A stretch of 64,000 nucleotides of DNA from Posidoniimonas polymericola. Lineage in GTDB: Bacteria > Planctomycetota > Planctomycetia > Pirellulales > Lacipirellulaceae. Positions 34,676 through 43,789 of this stretch are shown here, in pieces (the stretch's first letter is position 1; each line of letters opens with the position of its first letter). The stretch covers positions 454,827 through 518,826 of the forward strand of contig NZ_SJPO01000003.1 in the NCBI RefSeq assembly GCF_007859935.1. The letters run 5' to 3'. The position numbers and the translations under genes were made by a program. A model generated the notes under the pieces. The model was not told where the DNA came from, made no database searches, and saw only the letters and a program-made list of their open reading frames with translations.

Positions 34676-34885
34676 GAGATGCCCTCCCTGAGGCTCCGCG
34701 GAACGCATCACAGCGCACCGCGGGCAGTATTCGTGCTAGCAGCGCTAGCAGGCGTGCGGCCAACCCTTCCATGGGCGGCGGTTAATTCCGGTAAGCAGCG
34801 GAGTATACGCTGTTACGCGGCAGGATGCTACGCGGTTCGGCGGGGGAGGTAATTCAGACGTCGGGCGCGCAAGAAGCGGGAGCTT
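34676..34885. other. Intergenic, nothing recognised
   Basis: The upstream region of the S9 peptidase gene. The -10-like TATACG at 34803 is weak; no gene or clear repeat is seen before 34886. Confidence 0.5.
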
Positions 34886-34968
34886 GAAACGGGGACTGGC
34901 TCTCGACCGCAGTGCGAATTAACGCCTTCGATTCAGCCCGGCCGCGGTCGCGTGCCTGTCCCCGTTTC
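34886..34968 (+). repeat. GAAACGGGGAC repeat, copy 2
   Basis: Left end GAAACGGGGACTGGCT, right end GTGCCTGTCCCCGTTTC. It is the mirror image of 35010-35087, 41 bp away. Confidence 0.6.
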
Positions 34969-35009
34969 TAGCGGGCCACTGCCAGCAGACTCAGTCCCGC
35001 TAGTCCGTC

Positions 35010-35087
35010 AAAAACGGGGACAGGCACGGCGCGGTCCCATCAACAGTTGGTCTCTGCCTGTTTGACGCTTCGAGCCAGTCCCCGTTT
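35010..35087 (-). repeat. GAAACGGGGAC repeat, copy 3 (inverted)
   Basis: Left end AAAAACGGGGACAGGCAC, right end AGCCAGTCCCCGTTTT, so its left end matches the complement of the right end of copy 2 and vice versa. It ends 12 bp from the stop of the gene at 35099. Confidence 0.6.
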
Positions 35088-35098
35088 TGACTCGCGTC

Positions 35099-35893
35099 CT
35101 AGCGCCCGTCGTGGAACTCTGCCGTGCCGAACTGGGAGAGCTTGAAAATCGGCTGCTTGCGTTCGAGCCAGAAGGCCACCTTGTTGTGGATGACCTCGAC
35201 GACCTCTTCGCGGCTACGGCTGCCAAAGTCGCTTTTCTTGATCTCCTCCTGCACATGCTCCGGCAGCGGGAACTGGCTGTCACCGCGGAGCAGGTCCGCC
35301 GTCGCCGACTCGACCCGCGATTCCCAGTCGGCGTACGCGGCCGCCAATGGCTCGCTCAGCTTGCTGCGCTCGCCACGCCACTGCTTCGCCTCAAGAAACG
35401 CATGACGGGCCTTTTCTTCAAGCTCAGCACGTTCGGTGTACTGGGCCGTTAGGGACTCGACGATAGCCAGCATCGCAGCGCTCGGCGATCGCCCGTCGAC
35501 GAACGCCATTTCCAACAACTCACTGCCTGCGCTGGGACTGAATACCACCAGATGCTCGCGGACCCAGGCGACAGGATCGGCTCCTGCCGCGGCGATCTCC
35601 CACTGCTGGAACTCTGTTGCGGAAGTGGCTGACGCGATGGCGTCGTCTGACATGAGTGCCGCTAGTTCCGCTTGCAGCAGGATTTGCAGTTCCGGATTGG
35701 AGGGGTACGGATCGAATCCAACAGCCTGCATTAGTTGGGCCGGACGCTGCACTTGAAAGTACTGCCGCACACGCCGGGTCGCCTGGAGCTCCTCGTAGTT
35801 CGTCGGAAACTTAAACTCACGGCTGCAGCCGATGAGCGCCAGGTGTACGAGAACGAGCAAGCAGTGGACAGCGGTGGCTCTGCTACGAGTCAT
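35099..35893 (-). CDS. Wzz-like periplasmic lipoprotein, paralogue A
   Basis: 264 aa. Signal with lipobox VHLALIGCS. YEELQATRRVRQYFQVQRPA, LQILLQAELAALMSDDAIASA, DPVAWVREHLVVFSPSAGSELLEMAFVDGRSPSAAMLAIVES follow the order of the periplasmic part of Wzz/polysaccharide co-polymerase proteins (repeated insertion point, then the 'SxxLxI' strand and the helix ending in a Tyr), but the two transmembrane helices are missing and a lipid anchor replaces them. The C-terminal ~60 residues are helical. Paralogue of 35956-36996, from which it is separated by 62 bp. Role in glycan export is an inference. Confidence 0.6.
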   Translation of the reverse strand: MTRSRATAVHCLLVLVHLALIGCSREFKFPTNYEELQATRRVRQYFQVQRPAQLMQAVGFDPYPSNPELQILLQAELAALMSDDAIASATSATEFQQWEIAAAGADPVAWVREHLVVFSPSAGSELLEMAFVDGRSPSAAMLAIVESLTAQYTERAELEEKARHAFLEAKQWRGERSKLSEPLAAAYADWESRVESATADLLRGDSQFPLPEHVQEEIKKSDFGSRSREEVVEVIHNKVAFWLERKQPIFKLSQFGTAEFHDGR

Positions 35894-35955
35894 GGATGGG
35901 GGCTATCAGCTCGGTTGAGGCAGCTCGGTTGAGGGACTCCAGTCCCATTGTTCGC

Positions 35956-36996
35956 CTACGGCTCAATAAATTCGACGCTGCCGAACGCAGAAACCCGGTC
36001 GGGCGCCTTCAGCTCGATGTCCCAGTGCTCGATCTTGTTGAGGATGTCCGACTGAATCGACTTGAGCCCTTCAATTTCTGCTGCGCGGGCCGCCAGGTTG
36101 GGGTCGTCCTTGCTGAGGTCCTGGACCTCGACAGTCAGTTCTTCGATCTGCGCATCCAGTTTCGCGGTGTGCTTGGCGTAGGCTTGGCGGACAACCTCCA
36201 TCGGCGGCTCGGTGTCGCTGGCGGATTGGCCCGCTTCTTCTGCGTCCTCGTTGTCATCGCTGTCGTCGTCGGCGTCATCAGCCTCGTCGCCGGAACCCGA
36301 TCCCGCGAGTTCGAGGTCTACCAGCCGCCGCAGCAGCTCTTGCTCAGCCCCGATCCGCGCGTCCCCCAGTCGAGCGATCTGCTGCTTTAGCAGCTCGATT
36401 CGGGCGGCGATCTCGGGCAGCCGCGCCGACGAAGCGTCCTTCAGCCTGGCCTGGTGCGCGTTGGTCTTCCGCTTGATCTCGTCGTCGAGGTCGCGGTACG
36501 ACTCGGTCAGGATGTCACGCGGCTTCTGCCGCTGGATCTTGCTCTCGAACACCACCTCATTGAGGTACGCCTTGGAGATCGCCTCGACGGCGGCGACCAG
36601 CGCTTCCTTCGGCGCACGGCGGTCGACCAGCGCGATCTCAAGCACCTCGCTCCCCTTGGGGAAGCGGACGACCAGCCGCTCGCGGATCCAGTCGAGCGTC
36701 TCCTCGCCCTCGGGGATAGATTCCCACTCGGAGAGGTCGTCGTGCCGCAGGGCCGAGTTGAGCACCTGCCCGGACTCGATCAGCACCGTTTGGGTCTTGC
36801 GGTAGATGTCGGCCTCCCGCTCGTCCACCACCGGCTCGTTCGATACTAGCGACCGCCCGTGGAGGTCCACCTGGAAGTAGCGGTGCGCGTAGCGTTTGCC
36901 CTCGAGCTCGTCGTAGTCGTCGTCCGACGCTGAGTCTCCGCAGCCCGCCAGCGTGAGTGAGAAGAGGCAGGCGGCTAGGGCGGTCGCGCGGAGCAT
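35956..36996 (-). CDS. Wzz-like periplasmic lipoprotein, paralogue B
   Basis: 346 aa. Lipobox LTLAGCG. RYAHRYFQVDLHGRSLVSNE, IYRKTQTVLIESGQVLNSALR, TLDWIRERLVVRFPKGSEVLEIALVDRRAPKEALVAAVEAISKAY parallels paralogue A and Wzz-type domains. The second half is a long coiled coil (DEIKRKTNAHQARL, AARIELLKQQIARLGDARIG) interrupted by a very acidic stretch of Asp/Glu/Ser around residues 235-265. The last part (ILNKIEHWDIELKAPDRVSAFGSVEFIEP) matches the end of paralogue A (AFWLERKQPIFKLSQFGTAEF). First gene of the pair. Confidence 0.6.
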   Translation of the reverse strand: MLRATALAACLFSLTLAGCGDSASDDDYDELEGKRYAHRYFQVDLHGRSLVSNEPVVDEREADIYRKTQTVLIESGQVLNSALRHDDLSEWESIPEGEETLDWIRERLVVRFPKGSEVLEIALVDRRAPKEALVAAVEAISKAYLNEVVFESKIQRQKPRDILTESYRDLDDEIKRKTNAHQARLKDASSARLPEIAARIELLKQQIARLGDARIGAEQELLRRLVDLELAGSGSGDEADDADDDSDDNEDAEEAGQSASDTEPPMEVVRQAYAKHTAKLDAQIEELTVEVQDLSKDDPNLAARAAEIEGLKSIQSDILNKIEHWDIELKAPDRVSAFGSVEFIEP

Positions 36997-37123
36997 TTTG
37001 AGGATCCCATGGACAGAGTCGCGGAAGTTTCTCGCGGGAACCCGATCCTAGCAGCTTGCGGATCGCCGTTGCAACTGTTTACTCTGGTTAGTCTGGAAAA
37101 CCTCTGCGCCCTGGGCACGACAT

Positions 37124-39673
37124 TTGTCGCCGTACTCCCCACAACTCTGGACGCCCGCGGCGCTCGAAGAGCGTCGGCAACGCGGCCGGCTTGCGCCCTA
37201 TGAGCCACTGGTGGCGGTCGCGGCCGCGGCGGCGGCGGGCGTGGTGGCCGATCGGTACGCGAGTGTCTCGCTGTGGTGGGTAGTGATTGGCGCCGCGGCG
37301 TGGCTCGCCTGGTTAACGCTGTGGAGGGGAGGGCGGTGCTGGTGGTCGTCGATCGCCCTGCTGATCGGCATCAGCGCGCTCGCCGGCGGCTGGCACCACT
37401 CGCACTGGCGGCTGTTCGCGGCCGACGACCTGGGACGCTTCGCGGGGCAGATTGCCGAGCCGGTCTGCGTCGAGGCGATCGCCCTCGAGTCCCCGGCCCT
37501 CCAGCCGACGCCCGAGCCTTCGCCGTACCGCGCGATCCCCGGCAGCGAGTCGAGCCGCGTCGAGCTCCGGTTGGTTGCGCTGCGTGACGGCGCCAGGTGG
37601 CGCGGCGTCGCGGGCCGCTGTGTGCTGACCAGCAATGGTCAGCTGACGGGCGTCCGCGCCGGCGACCGTGTGCGGGTGTTCGGTCAGCTGCGGGCGCCGC
37701 CGTCGGCGCTGAACCCGGGCGAGTTCGACTACGCGCTCGATCAACGCGCCCAGCAGCGGCTGAGCCTGCTGCGGTGCGTGTCGCCGGAGTGCGTCGCGGT
37801 GACCGAGCGTGGCGGGTGGTCGGTCGGCCGCGTGCTGGACGCGGTGCGGGTGTGGGGCGACCAGCGGCTGCGGGCCAGGCTGGGGCCCGAGGCGGGCGGC
37901 CTAGCGGCGGCGATGATTGTTGGCGCCCAGGACCGACTGCCGGACGAGACCATCGAGCGGTTCCGCCACGCCGGCACGCTGCACGTGCTGGTGGTGTCGG
38001 GCCTGCACGTCGGGCTGGTGGTGTCGGCGTTCTACTTTGTGGGGCGGATGGGCTGGGCTCCGCGGCGGTGGTCGCTGGTGGTGCTGATGGTCGCGATCGC
38101 GTCGTACGCCGCGGTGACCGGCGCACGGCCGCCGGTGGTGCGGGCGGCGGTGCTGGCCGAGCTGATGTGCCTGGCGCTGTGGACAGGACGGACGGTGCTG
38201 GCGATGAACTCGCTGGCGGCGGCCGCGGTGGTGGTGCTGGCGATGAGCCCCTGCGAGCTGTTCCGCACCGGCGCTCAGCTCAGCTTCCTCGCCGCCGCGA
38301 CGCTGATCTGGTTCGGTCGCCGGCAGCTCGACCGCCGCGAGGCGCTCGATCCGCTGGCCCGGCTGCTCCGCTCGGTCGAATCGCCGCCCAAGAAGCTCGC
38401 GCGGTGGTGCGCGACGTCGAGCTGGCTGATCTTCGTGGCGACCGTCGCCGTTTGGCTGACCGCGGCGCCGCTGATGATGCGTCAGTACCACCTGTTGTCG
38501 CCGGTGGCGATGCCGTTGTCGGTCGCGGCGTTCCCGTTGGTGGCGGTGTCGGTCATCTCTGGGCTGCTGGTGCTGGCCGCCGAGGTCACGGCGCCGTTCG
38601 TGGCGCCGCTGTTCGCGTCGGTTAGCTGGTTGGCGTGCACTTGGCTCGACCGCGCGATCGACTACGCCGCGGTCGCGCCGGGGAGCCACGCGTACGTTGC
38701 CGGGCCGGCGCTGTGGTGGACGCTCACCGCGTACGCGCTGATGGCCGCCGCGCTACGCTGGGGCGGCCGCGCGGCGGTGCGACGCGGGCTGGTCTACGCC
38801 GGCCTGCTGCTGGTGGCGGCGGGATTCGCGCCGGCCGTGGTCGAGGCGGCCCGCGGCGGCAAGGACCCGGGCGGTGAGCTCCGCTGCACGTTTATCGCCG
38901 TGGGACACGGCGTCTGTGTGCTGATCGAGCCGCCCGGCGGCGGCGTGTTTTTGTACGACGCGGGCTCGCTCGGCTCGCCGTGGATGGCGACCGAGAAGAT
39001 CTCGTCCGTGCTGTGGTCGAAGGGCATCACAAGAATTGATGGCGTGCTGCTCTCGCACGCCGACGTCGACCACTTCAACGCGCTGCCGGGCCTGCTCGAT
39101 CGCTTCACGGTTGGCGGCGTCTACACGACCAACATGCTGCTGCCGCGGCGGCTCCTGCCGGACGAGCAGACCGCGCCGGCGGCACTCAAGCGGCTGCTCG
39201 ACGAGCGCGGCGTGCCGGTCGAGAAGCTCGCGCTCGGCGACCAGTTGAAGCTTGGCGGTGTAGCGGTTGAGGTGTTGCACCCCACCGTCATGGGCGTGGT
39301 CGACACCGACAACGCCAACAGCCTGGTGATCGGCCTCGAGCACGCCGGCCGCCGCGTGCTGCTGCCGGGCGACCTCGAGGGCCGCGGCCTCGAGGAGCTC
39401 TTGCTGCAGGAGCCGTACGACTGCGACGTGCTGCTCGTCCCGCACCACGGCTCCCCCCGCAGCGACCCGCCCGGCCTGGCCGACTGGTGCCGCCCGGAGC
39501 ACGTGGTGATCAGCAGCGCCGCCGGCGTCTACTCCGACCAGGCGAGCGACAGCTACCGGGAGAGCGGCGCGCGGGTGCTGTCGACCTCAGAGGGCGGCGC
39601 GGCCGAGTTCGTCATCGGTCGGGGCGGCATCGCGGTGCGGAGCTTCCGAGGCGGAGCGGGCGGCCAGCCGTGA
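37124..39673 (+). CDS. comEC: ComEC/Rec2-family DNA uptake channel
   Basis: Inner-membrane channel that carries single-stranded DNA into the cytoplasm during natural transformation; 849 aa. Two transmembrane helices at the start (LVAVAAAAAAGVVADRYAS, SIALLIGISALAGG), an OB-like DUF4131 region (VCVEAIALESPAL...VRVFGQLRAPP), the competence core (HAGTLHVLVVSGLHVGLVV, GARPPVVRAAVLAELM, LFRTGAQLSFLAAATLIW) and a C-terminal metallo-beta-lactamase domain (LSHADVDHFNALPGLL, LPGDLEGRGLEEL, LLVPHHGS). Start TTG 37124 is the first codon of the frame; an in-frame GTG near 37210 is an alternative. Divergent from the lipoprotein pair. Confidence 0.88.
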   Translation: MSPYSPQLWTPAALEERRQRGRLAPYEPLVAVAAAAAAGVVADRYASVSLWWVVIGAAAWLAWLTLWRGGRCWWSSIALLIGISALAGGWHHSHWRLFAADDLGRFAGQIAEPVCVEAIALESPALQPTPEPSPYRAIPGSESSRVELRLVALRDGARWRGVAGRCVLTSNGQLTGVRAGDRVRVFGQLRAPPSALNPGEFDYALDQRAQQRLSLLRCVSPECVAVTERGGWSVGRVLDAVRVWGDQRLRARLGPEAGGLAAAMIVGAQDRLPDETIERFRHAGTLHVLVVSGLHVGLVVSAFYFVGRMGWAPRRWSLVVLMVAIASYAAVTGARPPVVRAAVLAELMCLALWTGRTVLAMNSLAAAAVVVLAMSPCELFRTGAQLSFLAAATLIWFGRRQLDRREALDPLARLLRSVESPPKKLARWCATSSWLIFVATVAVWLTAAPLMMRQYHLLSPVAMPLSVAAFPLVAVSVISGLLVLAAEVTAPFVAPLFASVSWLACTWLDRAIDYAAVAPGSHAYVAGPALWWTLTAYALMAAALRWGGRAAVRRGLVYAGLLLVAAGFAPAVVEAARGGKDPGGELRCTFIAVGHGVCVLIEPPGGGVFLYDAGSLGSPWMATEKISSVLWSKGITRIDGVLLSHADVDHFNALPGLLDRFTVGGVYTTNMLLPRRLLPDEQTAPAALKRLLDERGVPVEKLALGDQLKLGGVAVEVLHPTVMGVVDTDNANSLVIGLEHAGRRVLLPGDLEGRGLEELLLQEPYDCDVLLVPHHGSPRSDPPGLADWCRPEHVVISSAAGVYSDQASDSYRESGARVLSTSEGGAAEFVIGRGGIAVRSFRGGAGGQP

Positions 39674-40095
39674 CAAAACGCCGCAGTGACCAGTATGCGG
39701 TCGATCGGGGGCTGATTAGCCGCCGACACAAGGAGGGTGAGATCCGCGTAAATTACCCGGTTTCCCTAGGGCTTGCCGAAGGCCCCGGAAACCCGAGCCC
39801 GGGGGGCACTCTCCTGGGGTATCCGCTGACGGGATTTCCGCCTAAGCTTGTACGCGAGTACCTGGGTTGGTATTGAGATTATTTCTCAGAAATCGATGCG
39901 CGGCGAAGGAATCGCCGGGCCATTGGGCCTGGTTCGCCGTACCAACTGCAGCATGAAAGCAAGGACTTCTAGGGCAAGGTTTTCAACTGGTCGCCCGATG
40001 CGGCCCCTCTTACTTTCTTCTTCCAACACTTCTCGCGGGCAGTCCGCGTAGATTTTCGATCACCGCCCCAGTGGCGCCCCCGAGAGACCCCAGCT
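39674..40095. other. 422-bp non-coding region with possible leader structure
   Basis: No credible gene. GC-rich inverted pieces around 39757-39808 (GGTTTCC...GGAAACC; GAGCCCGG and GGGGGCACTCTCC) could fold, and GTACGCGAGTAC at 39850-39861 is a short hairpin. TAGATT at 40049 may be a -10 box for the desaturase gene. No known RNA family recognised. Confidence 0.35.
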
Positions 40096-41079
<984 letters not shown>

Positions 41080-41105
41080 CGTAGGGCGAGCAACTCGAAA
41101 GTACA

Positions 41106-41142
41106 CAGGGCCGCAGCCAGGCTTGGCTGCGGCCCTGTTTTT
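41106..41142 (+). terminator. Rho-independent terminator after desaturase
   Basis: Perfect 13-bp stem CAGGGCCGCAGCC / GGCTGCGGCCCTG with a 6-nt loop, followed by TTTTT. Confidence 0.92.
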
Positions 41143-41169
41143 GTTTGGACGCAGCCACACCCCACCACA

Positions 41170-41263
41170 GCCGACGGATTACATCCGTCGGAAGAACCCG
41201 GTGTTGGGGTGGCCCTCACGGCGAACTCCGCTCCGGGGCCTCCGATGGATGTAATCCATCGGC
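41170..41263 (+). repeat. 94-bp double-hairpin repeat, copy 2
   Basis: Hairpin CCGACGGAT-N3-ATCCGTCGG at the left end and CCGATGGAT-N3-ATCCATCGG at the right end, with the same spacer elements as the inverted copy at 16773-16866. Follows the desaturase terminator. Confidence 0.7.
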
Positions 41264-41291
41264 TATTGGTTGGCGTGCCGAATTCATCACT

Positions 41292-41495
41292 GGGCAGCAG
41301 CGACAGTCGGCCGGCGCACGGTTGGCGGGCGTGTTCGCTCAACTCGGCCGATTGTCGGTGTCGCTTGCGACAAGAGGCAACCGAGTCGCAAGCGTACATC
41401 GTTGCCACTAAACCTCTTGGGCTGCGCCACCGACAATCGTTCGAACGAACCCACCCGCTGGCCGGCCGTGGTGCGAACGACTGTCGGTGCTACCC
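41292..41495. mobile_element. ~200-bp MITE-like element, copy A
   Basis: Terminal inverted repeats GGGCAGCAGCGACAGTCG / CGACTGTCGGTGCTACCC match at 16 of 18 positions. The inside shares with 51251-51447 the stretches GTCGGTGTCGCTTGCGACAA, ACCTCTTGGGCT, ACCGAC and GCTGGCCGGCCG. No open frame of note, so it could be moved only by a transposase elsewhere. No target duplication is evident. It ends 6 bp from the stop of the following minus-strand gene. Confidence 0.5.
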
Positions 41496-41501
41496 CCGGT
41501 G

Positions 41502-41933
41502 TTAGTTCTGTAGCCGGTACCAATTGCGAAGTTCGTGCGAAAGCTCCGGATGCCGAACAATGATCTCGAGAAGCCCAGGTGGCACTTCAGTAGTCTCGGA
41601 TTGCCGAGCTAGAATTCCTAGTAGATAGAAGTACCCGCGGAACCCTACTCCGGCCTCATCGACAGCCTCGTACTTCTCCACGGCATCTTGCAGAAGCAGG
41701 AACGCATTCGAACCGGTGGCTTTGACCAACAGTAAATCGAATGCTCCAGAAGTAAAGCACTCGTTGTGCTGAAATTCAGGAACCTCACCTCTGGATATGG
41801 CATTGGCAACTTCGATCAGGTCGTCAATGGGTATTGCCATTGCAGCGTTGGTCCTAAATTGGCTGTTTCTAAGTGCGGTCCACCCGCCAGCAACGACTCT
41901 AGTAATGGGATGCTCCGAGGTCGAGTACGCCAT
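41502..41933 (-). CDS. Hypothetical protein of lower GC
   Basis: 143 aa, not recognised; base composition is clearly lower in GC than the neighbours, which hints at recent acquisition. Start at ATG 41933 (MAYSTSEHP) or ATG 41840 (MAIPIDDLIEVAN); the second gives 112 residues and a more protein-like start. All-helical pattern (IDDLIEVANAISRGEV, GAFDLLLVKATGSNAFLLLQDAVEKYEAV, GYFYLLGILARQSE, PGLLEIIVRHPELSHELRNWY). No signal peptide or metal-binding motif. It could be an immunity or small accessory protein, but nothing shows this. Confidence 0.5.
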   Translation of the reverse strand: MAYSTSEHPITRVVAGGWTALRNSQFRTNAAMAIPIDDLIEVANAISRGEVPEFQHNECFTSGAFDLLLVKATGSNAFLLLQDAVEKYEAVDEAGVGFRGYFYLLGILARQSETTEVPPGLLEIIVRHPELSHELRNWYRLQN

Positions 41934-41989
41934 CCTAGCGAGTGTTGTGCATCCTTCACTGTTCTATGTGGATAGGGGCCAAGACGCGT

Positions 41990-43135
41990 CTAAACCCCCA
42001 ACACATGATCCAACCCCATCACCGTCCGCACCATGGCGCGTTGGACGGCCGGCACGTGGGCCAGCAGGGCGACCATCACCCGGCGGGCGGCGCGGGTGGC
42101 GGCTGACTCGCCGCGGACAATGTGGGTGATGCGGTCGATCTTCTTCACCACGCGGTGGTCGACCGGCGTGCGGAGTGCGCCGTAGCGGTTGAGTTGGCCC
42201 TTGGCGGCCAGCTCAGCCAGCGCCCAGGCGTCCTCGATGCCGAGGTTCATCCCCCGCGCGCCGAGCGGCGAGTGCAGGTGCGCGGCGTCGCCGGCCAGGA
42301 GGAACGGGCCGTGCTGCATCGATGCGGCCGCGCGGTGCGACACCTTGAACTCCGACGCCCAGTCGGGCCGCTCGTAATGCCGCAGCAGGCCGGCGTCGCG
42401 GATCGCGCCGCACGGGTCGGCGGTGTTGGTAATGATCCGCCACAGCGGGAGCTGGCCGTCGCTGGGTTCGTCGCCGGTCACGACCCGGATCAGGAAGCCA
42501 AAGCCCCGCGGCAGCTGCACGATGTGCGCGGCGTCCTCGGCCAGCGGCGTTTCGATCCGCACGTCGACCAGCCGCCACCGCTGCTCGCAGGTCGTGCCGG
42601 GCAGGGCGATGCCCAACTGCTCGCGGACCGTGCTGTGGGCGCCGTCGGCGGCCAGGATCCACGGGGCGGTGACCTGCTCGAGCCGCCCGTCGGGGTGGTG
42701 CAACTCGGCGGCGGCCCGTTCGCCGGCGACGCGGCACTTGGCCAGCGTCACGCCCCGCTCGACCGCAACGCCGCGCTCGGCCAGGGCCTCCCCGAGCAGC
42801 CGCTCGGAGGTCGCCTGCGAGAGGGCCAGCATGAACGGGTGCTCGCCGCCTGCCTGGGCGAGGTCGACCCGGGCGACGACCCTGCCGCGGGCGTGGACCA
42901 TCGCGGTGGTGATCGGCTTGCCGAGTTCGAGCATCCTAGCGGCGACGCCCGAGGGGCCAAGGATCCGGAGGGTCCGCGGGTTGACGGCCAGGGCCTTGGA
43001 AAGCTGGCGGGACGACCGCTGGGAGTCGATAATCCTGGGACCGGGGCGGCCGTCGGGGCTCGCTTCGGTCAGCAGCAACGCGGCGGCGAGGCCGACCGGC
43101 CCAGCCCCGACGATCAGCGGGAGATCTTGGTCCAT
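41990..43135 (-). CDS. FAD-dependent monooxygenase (PHBH/UbiH superfamily)
   Basis: Flavoprotein aromatic hydroxylase-type enzyme, 381 aa. Rossmann FAD motif LIVGAGPVGLAAALLLTEA at the start, the DG motif WILAADGAHSTVREQLGI in the middle and the second FAD motif LLAGDAAHLHSPLGARGMNLGIEDAWALA. The substrate cannot be read; relatives hydroxylate phenols or act in ubiquinone or secondary-metabolite routes. Start ATG 43135. The C-terminal helix region (ESAATRAARRVMVALLAHVPAVQRAMVRTVMG) resembles the tail of PHBH-type monooxygenases. Single gene, divergent from rpsO. Confidence 0.85.
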   Translation of the reverse strand: MDQDLPLIVGAGPVGLAAALLLTEASPDGRPGPRIIDSQRSSRQLSKALAVNPRTLRILGPSGVAARMLELGKPITTAMVHARGRVVARVDLAQAGGEHPFMLALSQATSERLLGEALAERGVAVERGVTLAKCRVAGERAAAELHHPDGRLEQVTAPWILAADGAHSTVREQLGIALPGTTCEQRWRLVDVRIETPLAEDAAHIVQLPRGFGFLIRVVTGDEPSDGQLPLWRIITNTADPCGAIRDAGLLRHYERPDWASEFKVSHRAAASMQHGPFLLAGDAAHLHSPLGARGMNLGIEDAWALAELAAKGQLNRYGALRTPVDHRVVKKIDRITHIVRGESAATRAARRVMVALLAHVPAVQRAMVRTVMGLDHVLGV

Positions 43136-43222
43136 TGCGGTATCTTACGGCCGTTGGCGGCATGCTGCTCTGGGGGAGGCGAGGGGTTGGTTTCCGGGGG
43201 CGTTTTTGCCGCCGGACCCCGC

Positions 43223-43250
43223 TTGCAGCCCTCCGATTGTCCGCTATACT
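43223..43250 (+). promoter_or_regulatory. Promoter of rpsO (TTGCAG-N16-TATACT)
   Basis: -35 TTGCAG (43223-43228), 16-bp spacer, -10 TATACT (43245-43250). Transcription would begin near 43257, about 263 nt before the rpsO start. Confidence 0.6.
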
Positions 43251-43256
43251 GCTGGG

Positions 43257-43519
43257 CTTGTAGCGTCTGTACGCAATTACCAAAGAAAAGTCATTTGTTG
43301 GTGCGGGGGCATTGGGCCCTCGCCGGAAGGAGTTGGCGCTCTACCCCACCGAGTAAGCAGCACACCCGCAGAGAAGGCTTCTTTGGGCGTCGTGGCAGGC
43401 CGTTCGGCCGTCCGCGTTGGACCCAGAGTGAGCCTGAAGCGGCGGAAGTGAGGCACATGGGGAGCACGGACGGCGCCAGGCGATTCAGTAGTTTTTCGAG
43501 GACTAGCAGGTTTACTCGT
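43257..43519 (+). promoter_or_regulatory. Long rpsO leader, possible S15 autoregulatory RNA
   Basis: About 263 nt without a plausible gene. S15 represses its own mRNA through leader structures that differ between bacterial groups (established), and a leader this long is a good place for a group-specific version. Inverted pieces such as GGCAGGCCGTTCGGCCGTCC (43397-43416) are visible, and AGGACTAGCAGG is next to the start. I cannot fold it reliably by eye. Confidence 0.35.
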
Positions 43520-43789
43520 ATGCCGTTGACGACTGAGCAGAAGCACGATCTGGCCACGGAATTTGGGCGCACCGAGGGCGACACTGGTTCGCCGGAGGTC
43601 CAGATTGCGGTTCTCACGAACCACATCCGCCAGATGACGGAGCACATGAAGGTGCACCCGAAGGACCACTCCAGCCGGCGTGGCCTGCTGCGGATGGTCA
43701 GCCGTCGTCGTCGTCACCTGGACTACGTCAAGCGGCACAACCCGCAGCTGTACCTCGACTTGCTCGCCCGCCTGGACATCCGCAAGTAG
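43520..43789 (+). CDS. rpsO: 30S ribosomal protein S15
   Basis: 89 aa, exactly the usual length. MPLTTEQKHDLATEFGRTEGDTGSPEVQIAVLT, HIRQMTEHMKVHPKDHSSRRGLL and RRRRHLDYVKRHNPQLY are diagnostic. It binds 16S rRNA helices 20-22 during 30S assembly. Start ATG 43520; the frame is open far to the left, but nothing there is coding. Followed by pnp, the classic rpsO-pnp order. Confidence 0.97.
   Translation: MPLTTEQKHDLATEFGRTEGDTGSPEVQIAVLTNHIRQMTEHMKVHPKDHSSRRGLLRMVSRRRRHLDYVKRHNPQLYLDLLARLDIRK

Noticed and set aside
32501..34852. 783-codon plus-strand frame opposite the S9 peptidase
   Set aside because: Shadow frame; the opposite strand carries complete catalytic motifs.
39674..40095. RNase P, SRP or tmRNA in the desaturase upstream region
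   Set aside because: None of their hallmark conserved sequences is present.
42122..43789. 555-codon frame ending in rpsO
   Set aside because: Only its last 90 codons are S15; the rest is antisense to the monooxygenase gene and the rpsO leader.
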